A DNA stretch of 64,000 nt, taken from the NCBI GenBank assembly GCA_963728445.1, contig CAVSJO010000007.1, positions 186,001-250,000 of the forward strand. The letters are read 5' to 3'. Source of the stretch: CAVSJO01 sp963728445. Its GTDB lineage: Bacteria > Gemmatimonadota > Gemmatimonadetes > Longimicrobiales > RSA9. Both the position numbers and the translations under genes were made by a program. Below the pieces are notes generated by a model. The model made no database searches. It had not been told where the DNA came from and saw only the letters and a program-made list of their open reading frames with translations. This document shows positions 43,935 through 51,107 of the stretch, one piece after another. Position 1 is the stretch's first letter; each line of letters opens with the position of its first letter.

Positions 43935-44951
43935 ATGGCGACGAAGGTCACGCTCATCCCCGGTGACGGCATCGGCCCCTCCATCACGGAGGCGACGCTG
44001 CGGGTGCTGGAAGCGGCGGGTGCGGACGTGGAGTGGGACGAGCAGGTGGCGGGGTTGACGGCGCTGCAGGAGCGCAGCGCACCCCTCCCGGAGGAGACGC
44101 TGGATTCGATCCGGCGCAATCGAGTCGCGCTGAAGGGCCCCCTGACGACGCCCAGCGGGGTCGGCTTCCGGTCCATCAACGTGGCACTGCGCAAGGAGTT
44201 CGACCTGTACGCGAACGTCCGCCCGGCCGTCACGATGCGGCCCGGCGGCCGATACGAGGACATCGACCTCGTGCTGATCCGGGAGAACACCGAGGGTCTC
44301 TACGTCGGAATCGAGCACTTCATCGGCATGGGCGACGACCCGAAGGCGGCGGCCGAGTCGGTGATGATCATCACGCGGGCGGGTTCCGAGCGGATCATCC
44401 GCTACGCATTCGACTACGCCGTGAGCCACGGCCGGAAGAAGGTGACGCTGGTCCACAAGGCCAACATCCTGAAGTACACGCAGGGGCTCTTCCTGGAGAT
44501 CGGCCGCCAGATCGCCAAGGAGTACGAGGGACGGATCGCCTTCGAGGACCGGATCATCGACGCGACCGCGATGCAGCTCGTGCTGGACCCGTACTCGCTG
44601 GACGTCCTCGTGATGGAGAACATGTTCGGGGACATCCTGAGCGACGAGATCGCGGGGCTGGTCGGCGGCCTGGGAATGGCCCCCGGCGGCAACATCGGCC
44701 GGGACGCCGCCATGTTCGAGCCCGTGCACGGCTCGGCGCCGGACCTGGCGGGGAAGGGCGTCGCCAACCCGACGGCGCAGCTCCTCGCCGCGTGCATGAT
44801 GCTGGACCACATCGAGCAGCGCGACGTCGCCGCCCGCGTGCGCACCGCCCTCACCGAGGCCCTCACCGCCGGCGAGAGCCTGACCCCCGACCTCGGCGGC
44901 AGCGGGAACACCCGCAGCTTCACCGACGCCGTCGTCGGCCGACTCGACTGA
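43935..44951 (+). CDS. NAD-dependent isocitrate/isopropylmalate-type dehydrogenase
   Basis: A 338-residue beta-decarboxylating dehydrogenase. LIPGDGIGPSI, IRENTEGLYVGIEH, and GVANPTAQLLAACMML are family blocks; SGVGFRSINVALRKEFDLYA places the phospho-site Ser region of isocitrate dehydrogenases, and the short form suits the NAD-type, IDH3-like enzyme; homoisocitrate dehydrogenase is the main alternative given the LeuA-like gene at 35748. The Asp metal ligands are in NMFGDILSDEIAGLV. GAAAGGA precedes ATG 43935. Confidence 0.88.
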   Translation: MATKVTLIPGDGIGPSITEATLRVLEAAGADVEWDEQVAGLTALQERSAPLPEETLDSIRRNRVALKGPLTTPSGVGFRSINVALRKEFDLYANVRPAVTMRPGGRYEDIDLVLIRENTEGLYVGIEHFIGMGDDPKAAAESVMIITRAGSERIIRYAFDYAVSHGRKKVTLVHKANILKYTQGLFLEIGRQIAKEYEGRIAFEDRIIDATAMQLVLDPYSLDVLVMENMFGDILSDEIAGLVGGLGMAPGGNIGRDAAMFEPVHGSAPDLAGKGVANPTAQLLAACMMLDHIEQRDVAARVRTALTEALTAGESLTPDLGGSGNTRSFTDAVVGRLD

Positions 44952-44975
44952 ACCTTTCGATACGAACCGGGACAC

Positions 44976-46160
44976 ATGGCCAATTTCCAGGGCATCGACT
45001 ACTTCGACTCCGACTCCCTCCTGTCCGAGGAGGAGCGGATGATCCGCGATACCGTCCGCCAGTGGGTGGACGAGAAGCTCATGCCGGTCATCGAGGAGGC
45101 ATACATCGGCCGGCACTTCCCGAAGGAGCTCGTCCCGGAGATGGCGGAGCTCGGCTTCTTCGGCGCGAACCTGCCCGAGGAGTACGGCTGCGCCGGACTC
45201 AACAACGTCGCCTATGGACTCATCATGCAGGAGCTGGAGCGGGGCGACTCGGGCATCCGCTCCTTCGCGTCCGTGCAGGGCGCGCTCTGCATGTACCCGA
45301 TCTTCGCCTTCGGCAGCGAAGAACAGAAGAAGGAGTACCTGCCGAAGATGGCCACGGGCGAGGTGATCGGCTGCTTCGGGCTGACGGAGCCGGATTTCGG
45401 CTCGAATCCCGGCGGCATGCGCACGATGGCGAAGAAGGACGCCGACGGCTGGGTCCTGAACGGCGCCAAGATGTGGATCACCAACGGGTCCATGGCCGAC
45501 ATCGCCATCGTCTGGGCGAAGACGGGCGACTACGAGGACGCCGGCTCCATCCGCGGCTTCGTCGTGCCCACGGACACGAAGGGATTCAGCGCGAAGGACC
45601 AGAAGGGCAAGCTGTCCCTGCTGGCGTCCGACACCAGTGAGCTGGTGCTCCAGGACGTGCGCGTCCCGGACGGCGCTTTGCTGCCGAAGTCCGGCGGCCT
45701 GAAGAGCCCCCTCAAGTGTCTCACACAGGCCCGCTACGGCATCGCCTGGGGCGCCGTCGGCGCCGCGATGGCGTGCTTCGACGAGGCGCTCTCCTACGCC
45801 AAGGAGCGCGTCCAGTTCGACGGCAAGCCCATCGCCGCGACGCAGATCCAGCAGACCCGCCTGGCCGACATGCTGACGTCCATCACGCAGGCCCAGCTCC
45901 TGTGCATCCAGCTCGGCCGCCTCAAGGACGCCGGCACCATGCGGCCCCAGCAGGTCTCGCTGGCGAAGCGCGCCAACGTGAGCATGGCGACGGACGTGGC
46001 CCGGGAGGCGAGGCGCCTGCTCGGCGGCAACGGCATCCTGGTCGAGTACTCGGCCATGCGGCACATGTCCAACCTCGAGTCGGTCTACACCTACGAGGGC
46101 ACGCACGACATCCACGGGCTCATTCTGGGGCAGGACCTGACGGGGTACGCGGCGTACTAG
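44976..46160 (+). CDS. acyl-CoA dehydrogenase, glutaryl-CoA-type
   Basis: A 394-residue FAD-dependent acyl-CoA dehydrogenase. CFGLTEPDFGSNPGG is the flavin loop, ERVQFDGKPIAATQ the substrate helix, and YTYEGTHDIHGLILG holds the catalytic base (Glu in YEGT) in the position used by glutaryl-CoA dehydrogenase. The decarboxylating subgroup is likely but not certain. It follows the dehydrogenase gene by 24 nt, and the two may serve lysine or dicarboxylate breakdown. Confidence 0.92.
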   Translation: MANFQGIDYFDSDSLLSEEERMIRDTVRQWVDEKLMPVIEEAYIGRHFPKELVPEMAELGFFGANLPEEYGCAGLNNVAYGLIMQELERGDSGIRSFASVQGALCMYPIFAFGSEEQKKEYLPKMATGEVIGCFGLTEPDFGSNPGGMRTMAKKDADGWVLNGAKMWITNGSMADIAIVWAKTGDYEDAGSIRGFVVPTDTKGFSAKDQKGKLSLLASDTSELVLQDVRVPDGALLPKSGGLKSPLKCLTQARYGIAWGAVGAAMACFDEALSYAKERVQFDGKPIAATQIQQTRLADMLTSITQAQLLCIQLGRLKDAGTMRPQQVSLAKRANVSMATDVAREARRLLGGNGILVEYSAMRHMSNLESVYTYEGTHDIHGLILGQDLTGYAAY

Positions 46161-46324
46161 CGCCGGCCGCCGGAGGCGGCCGGGGCACCGCGCCTGGCGG
46201 CGCGGGGCACGGCGCCTCCGGCGCCGGGCACCGGCCTGGGGCCGGGGCACCGCCTGCGGCGGGGGTTCCGCCCTTCGGGCGGGGGCGCTCGCGCTGCTCG
46301 CGCGGTTCCGCCCTTCGGGCGGGG
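46161..46324. repeat. array of seven to eight back-to-back GC palindromes
   Basis: About eight short hairpins follow one another, separated by GGGGCAC or GGTTCCG: stems include GGCCGCC/GGCGGCC, CGCGCC/GGCGCG, GGCGCC twice, CCGGCC/GGCCGG, CCGCC/GGCGG and CCGCCC-TTCG-GGGCGG twice (near 46267 and 46306). No T-tract follows any of them. They fill the 164 nt between the convergent acyl-CoA dehydrogenase and ADOP genes. Confidence 0.85.
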
Positions 46325-49018
46325 TTACTCGGCTCGCAGCACCTCCACGGGGTTGCCTCGGACGGCGCGGCGCGCGGGCAGCCAGCTCGCGAGGCCGGCG
46401 GTGGCCAGGACGGCTACGGTCACCGCGGCGAACGTGGCGGGGTCCGTCGTCGCCACGCCGAATACAAGGCCGGCGAGGAGGCGTGAGGCTGCCAGCGCGA
46501 TGAGCAGGCCGATGGCGACGCCGACGGCGGCCAGGCGCACGCCTTCGCCCAGGACGAGGCGGGCGACGCTGCCGGGCGTGGCGCCGAGGGCCATGCGGAT
46601 ACCGACCTCGGGGGCCCGCCTCTGCACGGCGTAGCCGAGAACGCCCTGGACGCCTACGAGGGCGAGGACGAGGGCAAGGGCCGCAAACAGGGAGAGCAGC
46701 GCGGCAGTGAATCGCGGCTTCGCGATGGAGTCGGACAGCACGGCGTCGAGGCGCTCGGCTCCGTAGAGCGCCAGCTGCGGGTCGACGGCCCGGAACGCCC
46801 GGCGGATCGCGGGCAGCAGCGTCATGGGATCGCCGGCGGCGCGGACCACGACGGCGGCGCTCTGCTGCGGAGCCTGGGCGAAGGGCACGTAGACGGCCGG
46901 GTCCGGCGGGCGGTCGACGCCTTCGAAGCGCTCATCGCCGATGACGCCGACGATGCGCCAGGGCGTGCCCCAGAAGCGGACCGTCTGACCGAGCGGATCC
47001 CGCCCGGAGAAGTAGCGCTCCGCCGCCGCGCGGTTGATGACGGCGACGAAGGGCGCGTCGGCGTCGTCGCCCTCCTCGAGGGCCCGGCCCGACAGCAGCG
47101 GCACGCCCAGCGTGCGCAGGTACCCGGGCGTGATGAACCGGCAGCGGATCTCCGGGAAGTCCTTCGACTCCGCCTCCCGACCGACGATCACGAAGGAGTT
47201 CGTAAACCCCGGATCCAGCGGGTGGGGCGACGCCAGCGCAGCCGATTCCACGCCGGGCAACGCCCGCACGCGCTCCAGGAAGGTCCGGTGGAACGCCTGG
47301 ATCGCCGGGGCCTTCGGCCATATCGAACGGTCGATCCGGTAGCGGGGCTCGGGAAGCTGGTACTCCGCCTTGAGGACGTGGGCGGTTCGGAAGCCTGGAT
47401 CCACGCTTCGCAGCTGCCAGAAGCTGCGCAGCAGCAGCCCGGCGCCGACGGCGAGGGCCACGGCCAGTGCCACCTCGGCCACGACGAGTCCGGATCGCAG
47501 ACGCCCGGCCGCCGCTCCGTCCGACGCGCCTCGGCCGCCCTGCGCCTTGAGCGAGCTCTGCAGGTCCACCCGGCGAGCCTGCCACGCCGGGAAGAGGCCG
47601 AAGACGACGGCGACCAGCGCCGCGACGCCGGCGGTGAAGACCAGAACGCCTCCGTCCACGCGCGCCTCCCCGAGGCGGGGAATGCCCGCCGGCGCCGCAT
47701 GGATCAGGACGCGCAGGCCGCCGAACGCCAGCGCCACACCGGCCGCGCTGCCGAGGAGCGTGAGCACGGCGGCCTCCACCAGGAACTGGCGCGTGAGACG
47801 GGACGTCGCCGCGCCGAGGGCCCTGCGTACCGCCACCTCCCGGACCCGCGCCGTCGTCCGGGCCAGGAGCAGGTTGGCCACGTTCGCGCACGTGACCAGC
47901 AGCACGAGCAGCGCCGCGCCCAGCAGAAGGAAGAGGGGCGAACGGACACCGCCGAGCACGACGTCGGGGTACGCCTCGACGTTCACGCCCCGCGCCTCGT
48001 TCGCGTCCGCGTACTCCCGCTCCAGGTCCGTCGCGATCGACGTCATCTCCCGCCGCGCCGATGTCAGCGTCGCTCCCGGCGCCAGACGGCCGAGGGTCAG
48101 GAAGGGATGCGTCTGCCTCGAGAACTGCCGCGCGTCCGGAATCATTGCGAGCCACACGTCGACGTCCGAGCCGCCGAACGACGGCCCGTAGTCCGCCTTG
48201 TCGATCACCTGACGGATGCCGACGTCCGCGTCCGACGGCACGATCCCCACCACCGTCGTCGGCTGCTCGTTCAGCGTGATCGTCCCCCCGACGACCGAGG
48301 GATCGGCGCCGAAGCGTGCACGCCAGAAGGCCTCCGACAGCAGGACGACGCGTGCTGCCTCCATCCGTCCCTCGTCCGGCGCGAAGAGGCGCCCCGCCAC
48401 CGGCCGCACGCCGAGCATCGACAGGAAGTTGGGCGTCACCGCCATGGCGGCCACGCGTTCCGGATCCGCACCCGCGCCGGTCAACGTCGATTCCCACCCG
48501 GCCATGGACGCGAAGTCCGACACCGTGCGCGACCGCTCCCGGAAGTCCTCCACGTCCGGCCACGACGCCGGCTCGTGCGTCGTCCCGCTCGACCGGTCCG
48601 TCTCCCACACCATGACCAGCCGGTCGGGCGCCGCGAACGGGAGCTGACCCAGCAGCACCGCCCGGATCACGCTGTAGATCGCCGTGTTCGCCCCGATTCC
48701 CAGCGCCAGCGTGAGCACCGCCGCCACCGCGAACAGCCGTTGCCGTGTCAGCATCCGCAGCGCCAGCCGAGCGTCCTGCCGCAGCTCGTCCCACAGCCCC
48801 AGCCCCCGCGCGTCCCGCGTTTCCTCCGTCCACCGGTCCACGCCGCCGAAGCGCACCCGCGCCTCCCGACGTGCCTCCTCCTCGCTCAGCCCGCGCTTCA
48901 CGCCCGCGTCCGTCTCCATCGCCAGGTGGAACGCCAGCTCGTCCTCCAGCTCCCGGTCCACCTCGCCACGCCGGAACAGCGCCCGCACCCGCAGCCAGAT
49001 TCCCCGCAGCCGGTCCAT
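46325..49018 (-). CDS. MacB/FtsX-type ABC permease (ADOP family)
   Basis: An 897-residue Acidobacterial-duplicated-orphan-permease. Residues 1-80 are a soluble helical domain (VDRELEDELAFHLAMETDAG, FGGVDRWTEE) typical of ADOP; then a membrane helix with LALGIGANTAIYSVI, a MacB-like periplasmic domain, a three-helix FtsX block near 370-480, a second periplasmic domain and a final FtsX block (GIRMALGATPGSVARLVLGE). No ATPase gene is nearby. Start 49018 has GGGAG at five bases; the frame stays open upstream without meaning. PadR lies 113 nt upstream in the same direction, likely its regulator. Confidence 0.9.
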   Translation of the reverse strand: MDRLRGIWLRVRALFRRGEVDRELEDELAFHLAMETDAGVKRGLSEEEARREARVRFGGVDRWTEETRDARGLGLWDELRQDARLALRMLTRQRLFAVAAVLTLALGIGANTAIYSVIRAVLLGQLPFAAPDRLVMVWETDRSSGTTHEPASWPDVEDFRERSRTVSDFASMAGWESTLTGAGADPERVAAMAVTPNFLSMLGVRPVAGRLFAPDEGRMEAARVVLLSEAFWRARFGADPSVVGGTITLNEQPTTVVGIVPSDADVGIRQVIDKADYGPSFGGSDVDVWLAMIPDARQFSRQTHPFLTLGRLAPGATLTSARREMTSIATDLEREYADANEARGVNVEAYPDVVLGGVRSPLFLLLGAALLVLLVTCANVANLLLARTTARVREVAVRRALGAATSRLTRQFLVEAAVLTLLGSAAGVALAFGGLRVLIHAAPAGIPRLGEARVDGGVLVFTAGVAALVAVVFGLFPAWQARRVDLQSSLKAQGGRGASDGAAAGRLRSGLVVAEVALAVALAVGAGLLLRSFWQLRSVDPGFRTAHVLKAEYQLPEPRYRIDRSIWPKAPAIQAFHRTFLERVRALPGVESAALASPHPLDPGFTNSFVIVGREAESKDFPEIRCRFITPGYLRTLGVPLLSGRALEEGDDADAPFVAVINRAAAERYFSGRDPLGQTVRFWGTPWRIVGVIGDERFEGVDRPPDPAVYVPFAQAPQQSAAVVVRAAGDPMTLLPAIRRAFRAVDPQLALYGAERLDAVLSDSIAKPRFTAALLSLFAALALVLALVGVQGVLGYAVQRRAPEVGIRMALGATPGSVARLVLGEGVRLAAVGVAIGLLIALAASRLLAGLVFGVATTDPATFAAVTVAVLATAGLASWLPARRAVRGNPVEVLRAE

Positions 49019-49131
49019 CATTGCTCCCGTCCTTTCCGGGGGCGACGTCGCCCGTGCGCTCCGCCGCCTGCCCTTCTCGCCGCGCGCGCGCTGCGCCGCC
49101 CGCTCGCTTCGCCGCCGCGTCGAGCGCGCAC

Positions 49132-49464
49132 TCAGACCTCCGCCAGCACCAGCTCGACCGCCCGGGCGAACTTGCGCCACAGGGCCACTTCCTCCTCGAG
49201 CTGCCGCCGACCCGTCGCCGTCAGCCGGTAGTACTTCGCCCGCCGGTTGTTCTCCGACACGCCCCACTCCGCCGCGATCCAGCCGCGGTGCTCCAGGCGG
49301 TGCAGGGCAGGGTACAGCGATCCCTGGTTCACCTGCAGCGCCTCCTTCGACACCTGCTGGATCCGCTGCGACACGCCCCAGCCGTGCATCGGCTCGAGGG
49401 ACAGCGCCTTCAGGATCAGCAGGTCGAGGGTGCCCTGCAGCACGTCCGCGTTCGCTTGCGCCAT
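49132..49464 (-). CDS. PadR-family transcriptional regulator
   Basis: A 110-residue PadR regulator: LQGTLDLLILKALSLEPMHG, WGVSQRIQ, VNQGSLYPALHRLEHRGWI (recognition helix and turn) and RRAKYYRLTATGRRQLEEE (wing). The family represses until a ligand binds. It heads the ADOP gene. An inverted repeat overlaps its promoter and is the natural operator. AGAGAGG precedes the ATG at 49464. Confidence 0.93.
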   Translation of the reverse strand: MAQANADVLQGTLDLLILKALSLEPMHGWGVSQRIQQVSKEALQVNQGSLYPALHRLEHRGWIAAEWGVSENNRRAKYYRLTATGRRQLEEEVALWRKFARAVELVLAEV

Positions 49465-49480
49465 GGCCTCTCTCTCCTAG

Positions 49481-49525
49481 ACGTTCGACAGGTCCAAGGT
49501 GTTTCACTCTCCTGTCGAATGTCAA
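49481..49525 (-). promoter_or_regulatory. PadR promoter with inverted-repeat operator
   Basis: Minus strand TTGACA (49525-49520), 18 bp, CACCTT (49501-49496). A 12-bp inverted repeat (49481-49492 and 49511-49522, one mismatch, core TTCGACAG/CTGTCGAA) flanks the -10: one arm covers the -35, the other the start site. Confidence 0.55.
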
Positions 49526-49685
49526 GGGGAACGCGCTGCCGCGCCCGGAACGTCGGGGGCGGCTCGGCCCGGAATCGGGCGTCGGGCCGAGGGATTGCAG
49601 CGGCCCCTGAACCGGGCACGGAGGTTGCACTCATGGATTGGGACAAATACTTGAGAGAAAACTACTTACGGAATCGGGGGATGCC

Positions 49686-50111
49686 ATGAACGCACGGGAC
49701 ATCATGACGAGTGACCCGCGCTGCGTGCGGCCGACGGACTCGGTGCGGGACGCCGCCCGGCTGATGCGCGAGGGCGACTTCGGAGCGGTGCCGGTCGTGG
49801 AGGGCGAGCAGCGTCGGCTCCGCGGTATCATCACCGACAGGGACATCGCGATCCGGTGCGTGGCCGAGGGTCACGACGGCAACTGCAAGGTGCAGGACCA
49901 CATGACGAGCGCGCCGCGCAGCGTCCGTCCGACCGACGACCCGCAGCAGGTGATGGACCTCATGAAGCGGGAGCAGGTCCGGCGCGTGCCCGTCACGGAT
50001 GAGGACGACCGGGTGATCGGCATGCTCGCGCAGGCGGACCTGGCCCTGCACTTCCCGAACGACCAGGCCGTGGAGGAGACAGTCGCGCGAATCTCCGAGC
50101 CGGGCCGATAG
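49686..50111 (+). CDS. two-CBS-domain protein
   Basis: A 141-residue protein made of a pair of CBS domains (MTSDPRCVRPTDSVRDAARL, GAVPVV, GIITDRDIAIRCV; MTSAPRSVRPTDDPQQVMDL, RRVPVTDEDDRVIGMLAQAD). CBS pairs bind adenine nucleotides and sense energy state. No second domain is present, so it is a free-standing regulator. GGGGG lies six bases before the ATG at 49686. The next 197 bases, to the tRNA cluster, hold no gene except the promoter at 50252. Confidence 0.9.
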   Translation: MNARDIMTSDPRCVRPTDSVRDAARLMREGDFGAVPVVEGEQRRLRGIITDRDIAIRCVAEGHDGNCKVQDHMTSAPRSVRPTDDPQQVMDLMKREQVRRVPVTDEDDRVIGMLAQADLALHFPNDQAVEETVARISEPGR

Positions 50112-50251
50112 CCGGCCGAGGCCGGCTGGGGCAGCGCGGGCAGACGGGCCAGTTGGGGCAGACGGGCCCATCCACTGGAGCCCCCGCCCCCGCCCCAGCC
50201 CGCCTCTCCCTCAGCCTGTAGCCTGAGCCTCAGCCTAAGCCTTATCCCACA

Positions 50252-50280
50252 TTGACGCCCGCAGCCGTTTCCGCTACCAT
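50252..50280 (+). promoter_or_regulatory. predicted promoter for the tRNA-rnpB-tRNA unit
   Basis: TTGACG (50252-50257), 17-bp spacer, TACCAT (50275-50280), 28 bp before the first tRNA. Confidence 0.6.
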
Positions 50281-50308
50281 TCAAAGCTCGGCACCCGCCG
50301 AAAACCAC

Positions 50309-50382
50309 GCGCCCGTAGCTCAACTGGATAGAGCGTCGGACTACGGATCCGAAGGCTGGGGGTTCGACTCCTCCCGGGCGCA
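50309..50382 (+). tRNA. tRNA-Arg (ACG)
   Basis: A 74-nt cloverleaf: acceptor GCGCCCG/CGGGCGC, D-stem GCTC/GAGC, anticodon stem TCGGA/TCCGA with loop CTACGGA giving anticodon ACG (read as ICG), T-arm with TTCGA. The CCA end is not encoded. It is the first element before rnpB. Confidence 0.95.
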
Positions 50383-50419
50383 CTCGGGGCTCCGCCGGGG
50401 GCCCCGCGCTGTTTGAAAT

Positions 50420-50798
50420 GGGAAGCGAGTGTGGATCGCGGCCGGCCGTTGCGCCGGTCGAGGAAAGTCCGAGCTCCGCAGGGCAGGGTGCCGGCTAACG
50501 GCCGGGCGTCGTGAGGCGACGGACAGTGCAACAGAGAACAGACCGCCGATGGCCCGCAAGGGCACAGGCAAGGGTGAAACGGTGCGGTAAGAGCGCACCG
50601 CGCTCCCGGTAACGGAGAGCGGCAAGGCAAACCCCACCCGGAGCAAGGCCAAGCAGGGGCGAGGCGCGGCCCGCGCCGCCGACGTCGCAAGGTGTCGACA
50701 GCCCCGGGTAGGCTGCTCGAGCCGTCGAGCAATCGTCGGCCCAGAGAAATGATCCCCTCCGGCCTGGCCGGAGACAGAACTCGGCTTATTCGCTTCCC
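50420..50798 (+). ncRNA. rnpB: RNase P RNA, bacterial type A
   Basis: About 379 nt. Conserved blocks: GAGGAAAGTCCGAGCTC (50458 on), ACAGAGAACAGACCGCC, AAGGGTGAAACGGTGCGGTA and the pairing P1 ends GGGAAGCGA (50420-50428) with TCGCTTCCC (50790-50798). It is the catalytic RNA that matures tRNA 5' ends. It lies between two tRNA-Arg genes and shares their transcript; RNase P would cut both from the same RNA. Boundaries are set by P1 and uncertain by a few bases. Confidence 0.97.
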
Positions 50799-50803
50799 GT
50801 ACT

Positions 50804-50877
50804 GCGCCCGTAGCTCAGTTGGATAGAGCGCGTGCCTCCGGAGCACGAGGTCACAGGTTCGAATCCTGTCGGGCGCA
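50804..50877 (+). tRNA. tRNA-Arg (CCG)
   Basis: A 74-nt cloverleaf with the same acceptor arm and D-stem as the first tRNA; anticodon stem CGTGC/GCACG, loop CTCCGGA, anticodon CCG. The CCA end is not encoded. It begins six bases after rnpB. Confidence 0.96.
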
Positions 50878-50894
50878 CTGCCGCAGTGAGAAGG

Positions 50895-50930
50895 GCCCGC
50901 ACCGTCGAGAACGGTGCGGGCTCGTTGCAT
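50895..50930 (+). terminator. intrinsic terminator of the tRNA-rnpB unit
   Basis: An 11-bp stem (50895-50905 with 50911-50921), loop CGAGA, then TCGTTGCATT. It closes the tRNA-rnpB-tRNA transcript. Confidence 0.72.
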
Positions 50931-51107
50931 TCTCCGCAGCCCATCCCGAACGTCCGCTCCTCCGCGGCGCTGAATCATCCGTGACCCCGGCCGCGTAGTG
51001 GCCGTTCACGCAGATAGCCGAGCGCGGCTCGATTTCCAACCCTCGTGGGGTCCGGCGTGTCAAACGCAGGTGAACACGGTTTCGAAAACCTGGTCCCGGA
51101 AGCTCGT

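Noticed and set aside
43812..46250. 812-codon minus-strand frame opposite the dehydrogenase and acyl-CoA dehydrogenase
   Set aside because: Same reason: a shadow of conserved genes in high-GC DNA.
50274..50978. Open frames over the tRNA-rnpB region
   Set aside because: The region folds into two tRNAs and RNase P RNA with all conserved blocks; no protein is plausible.
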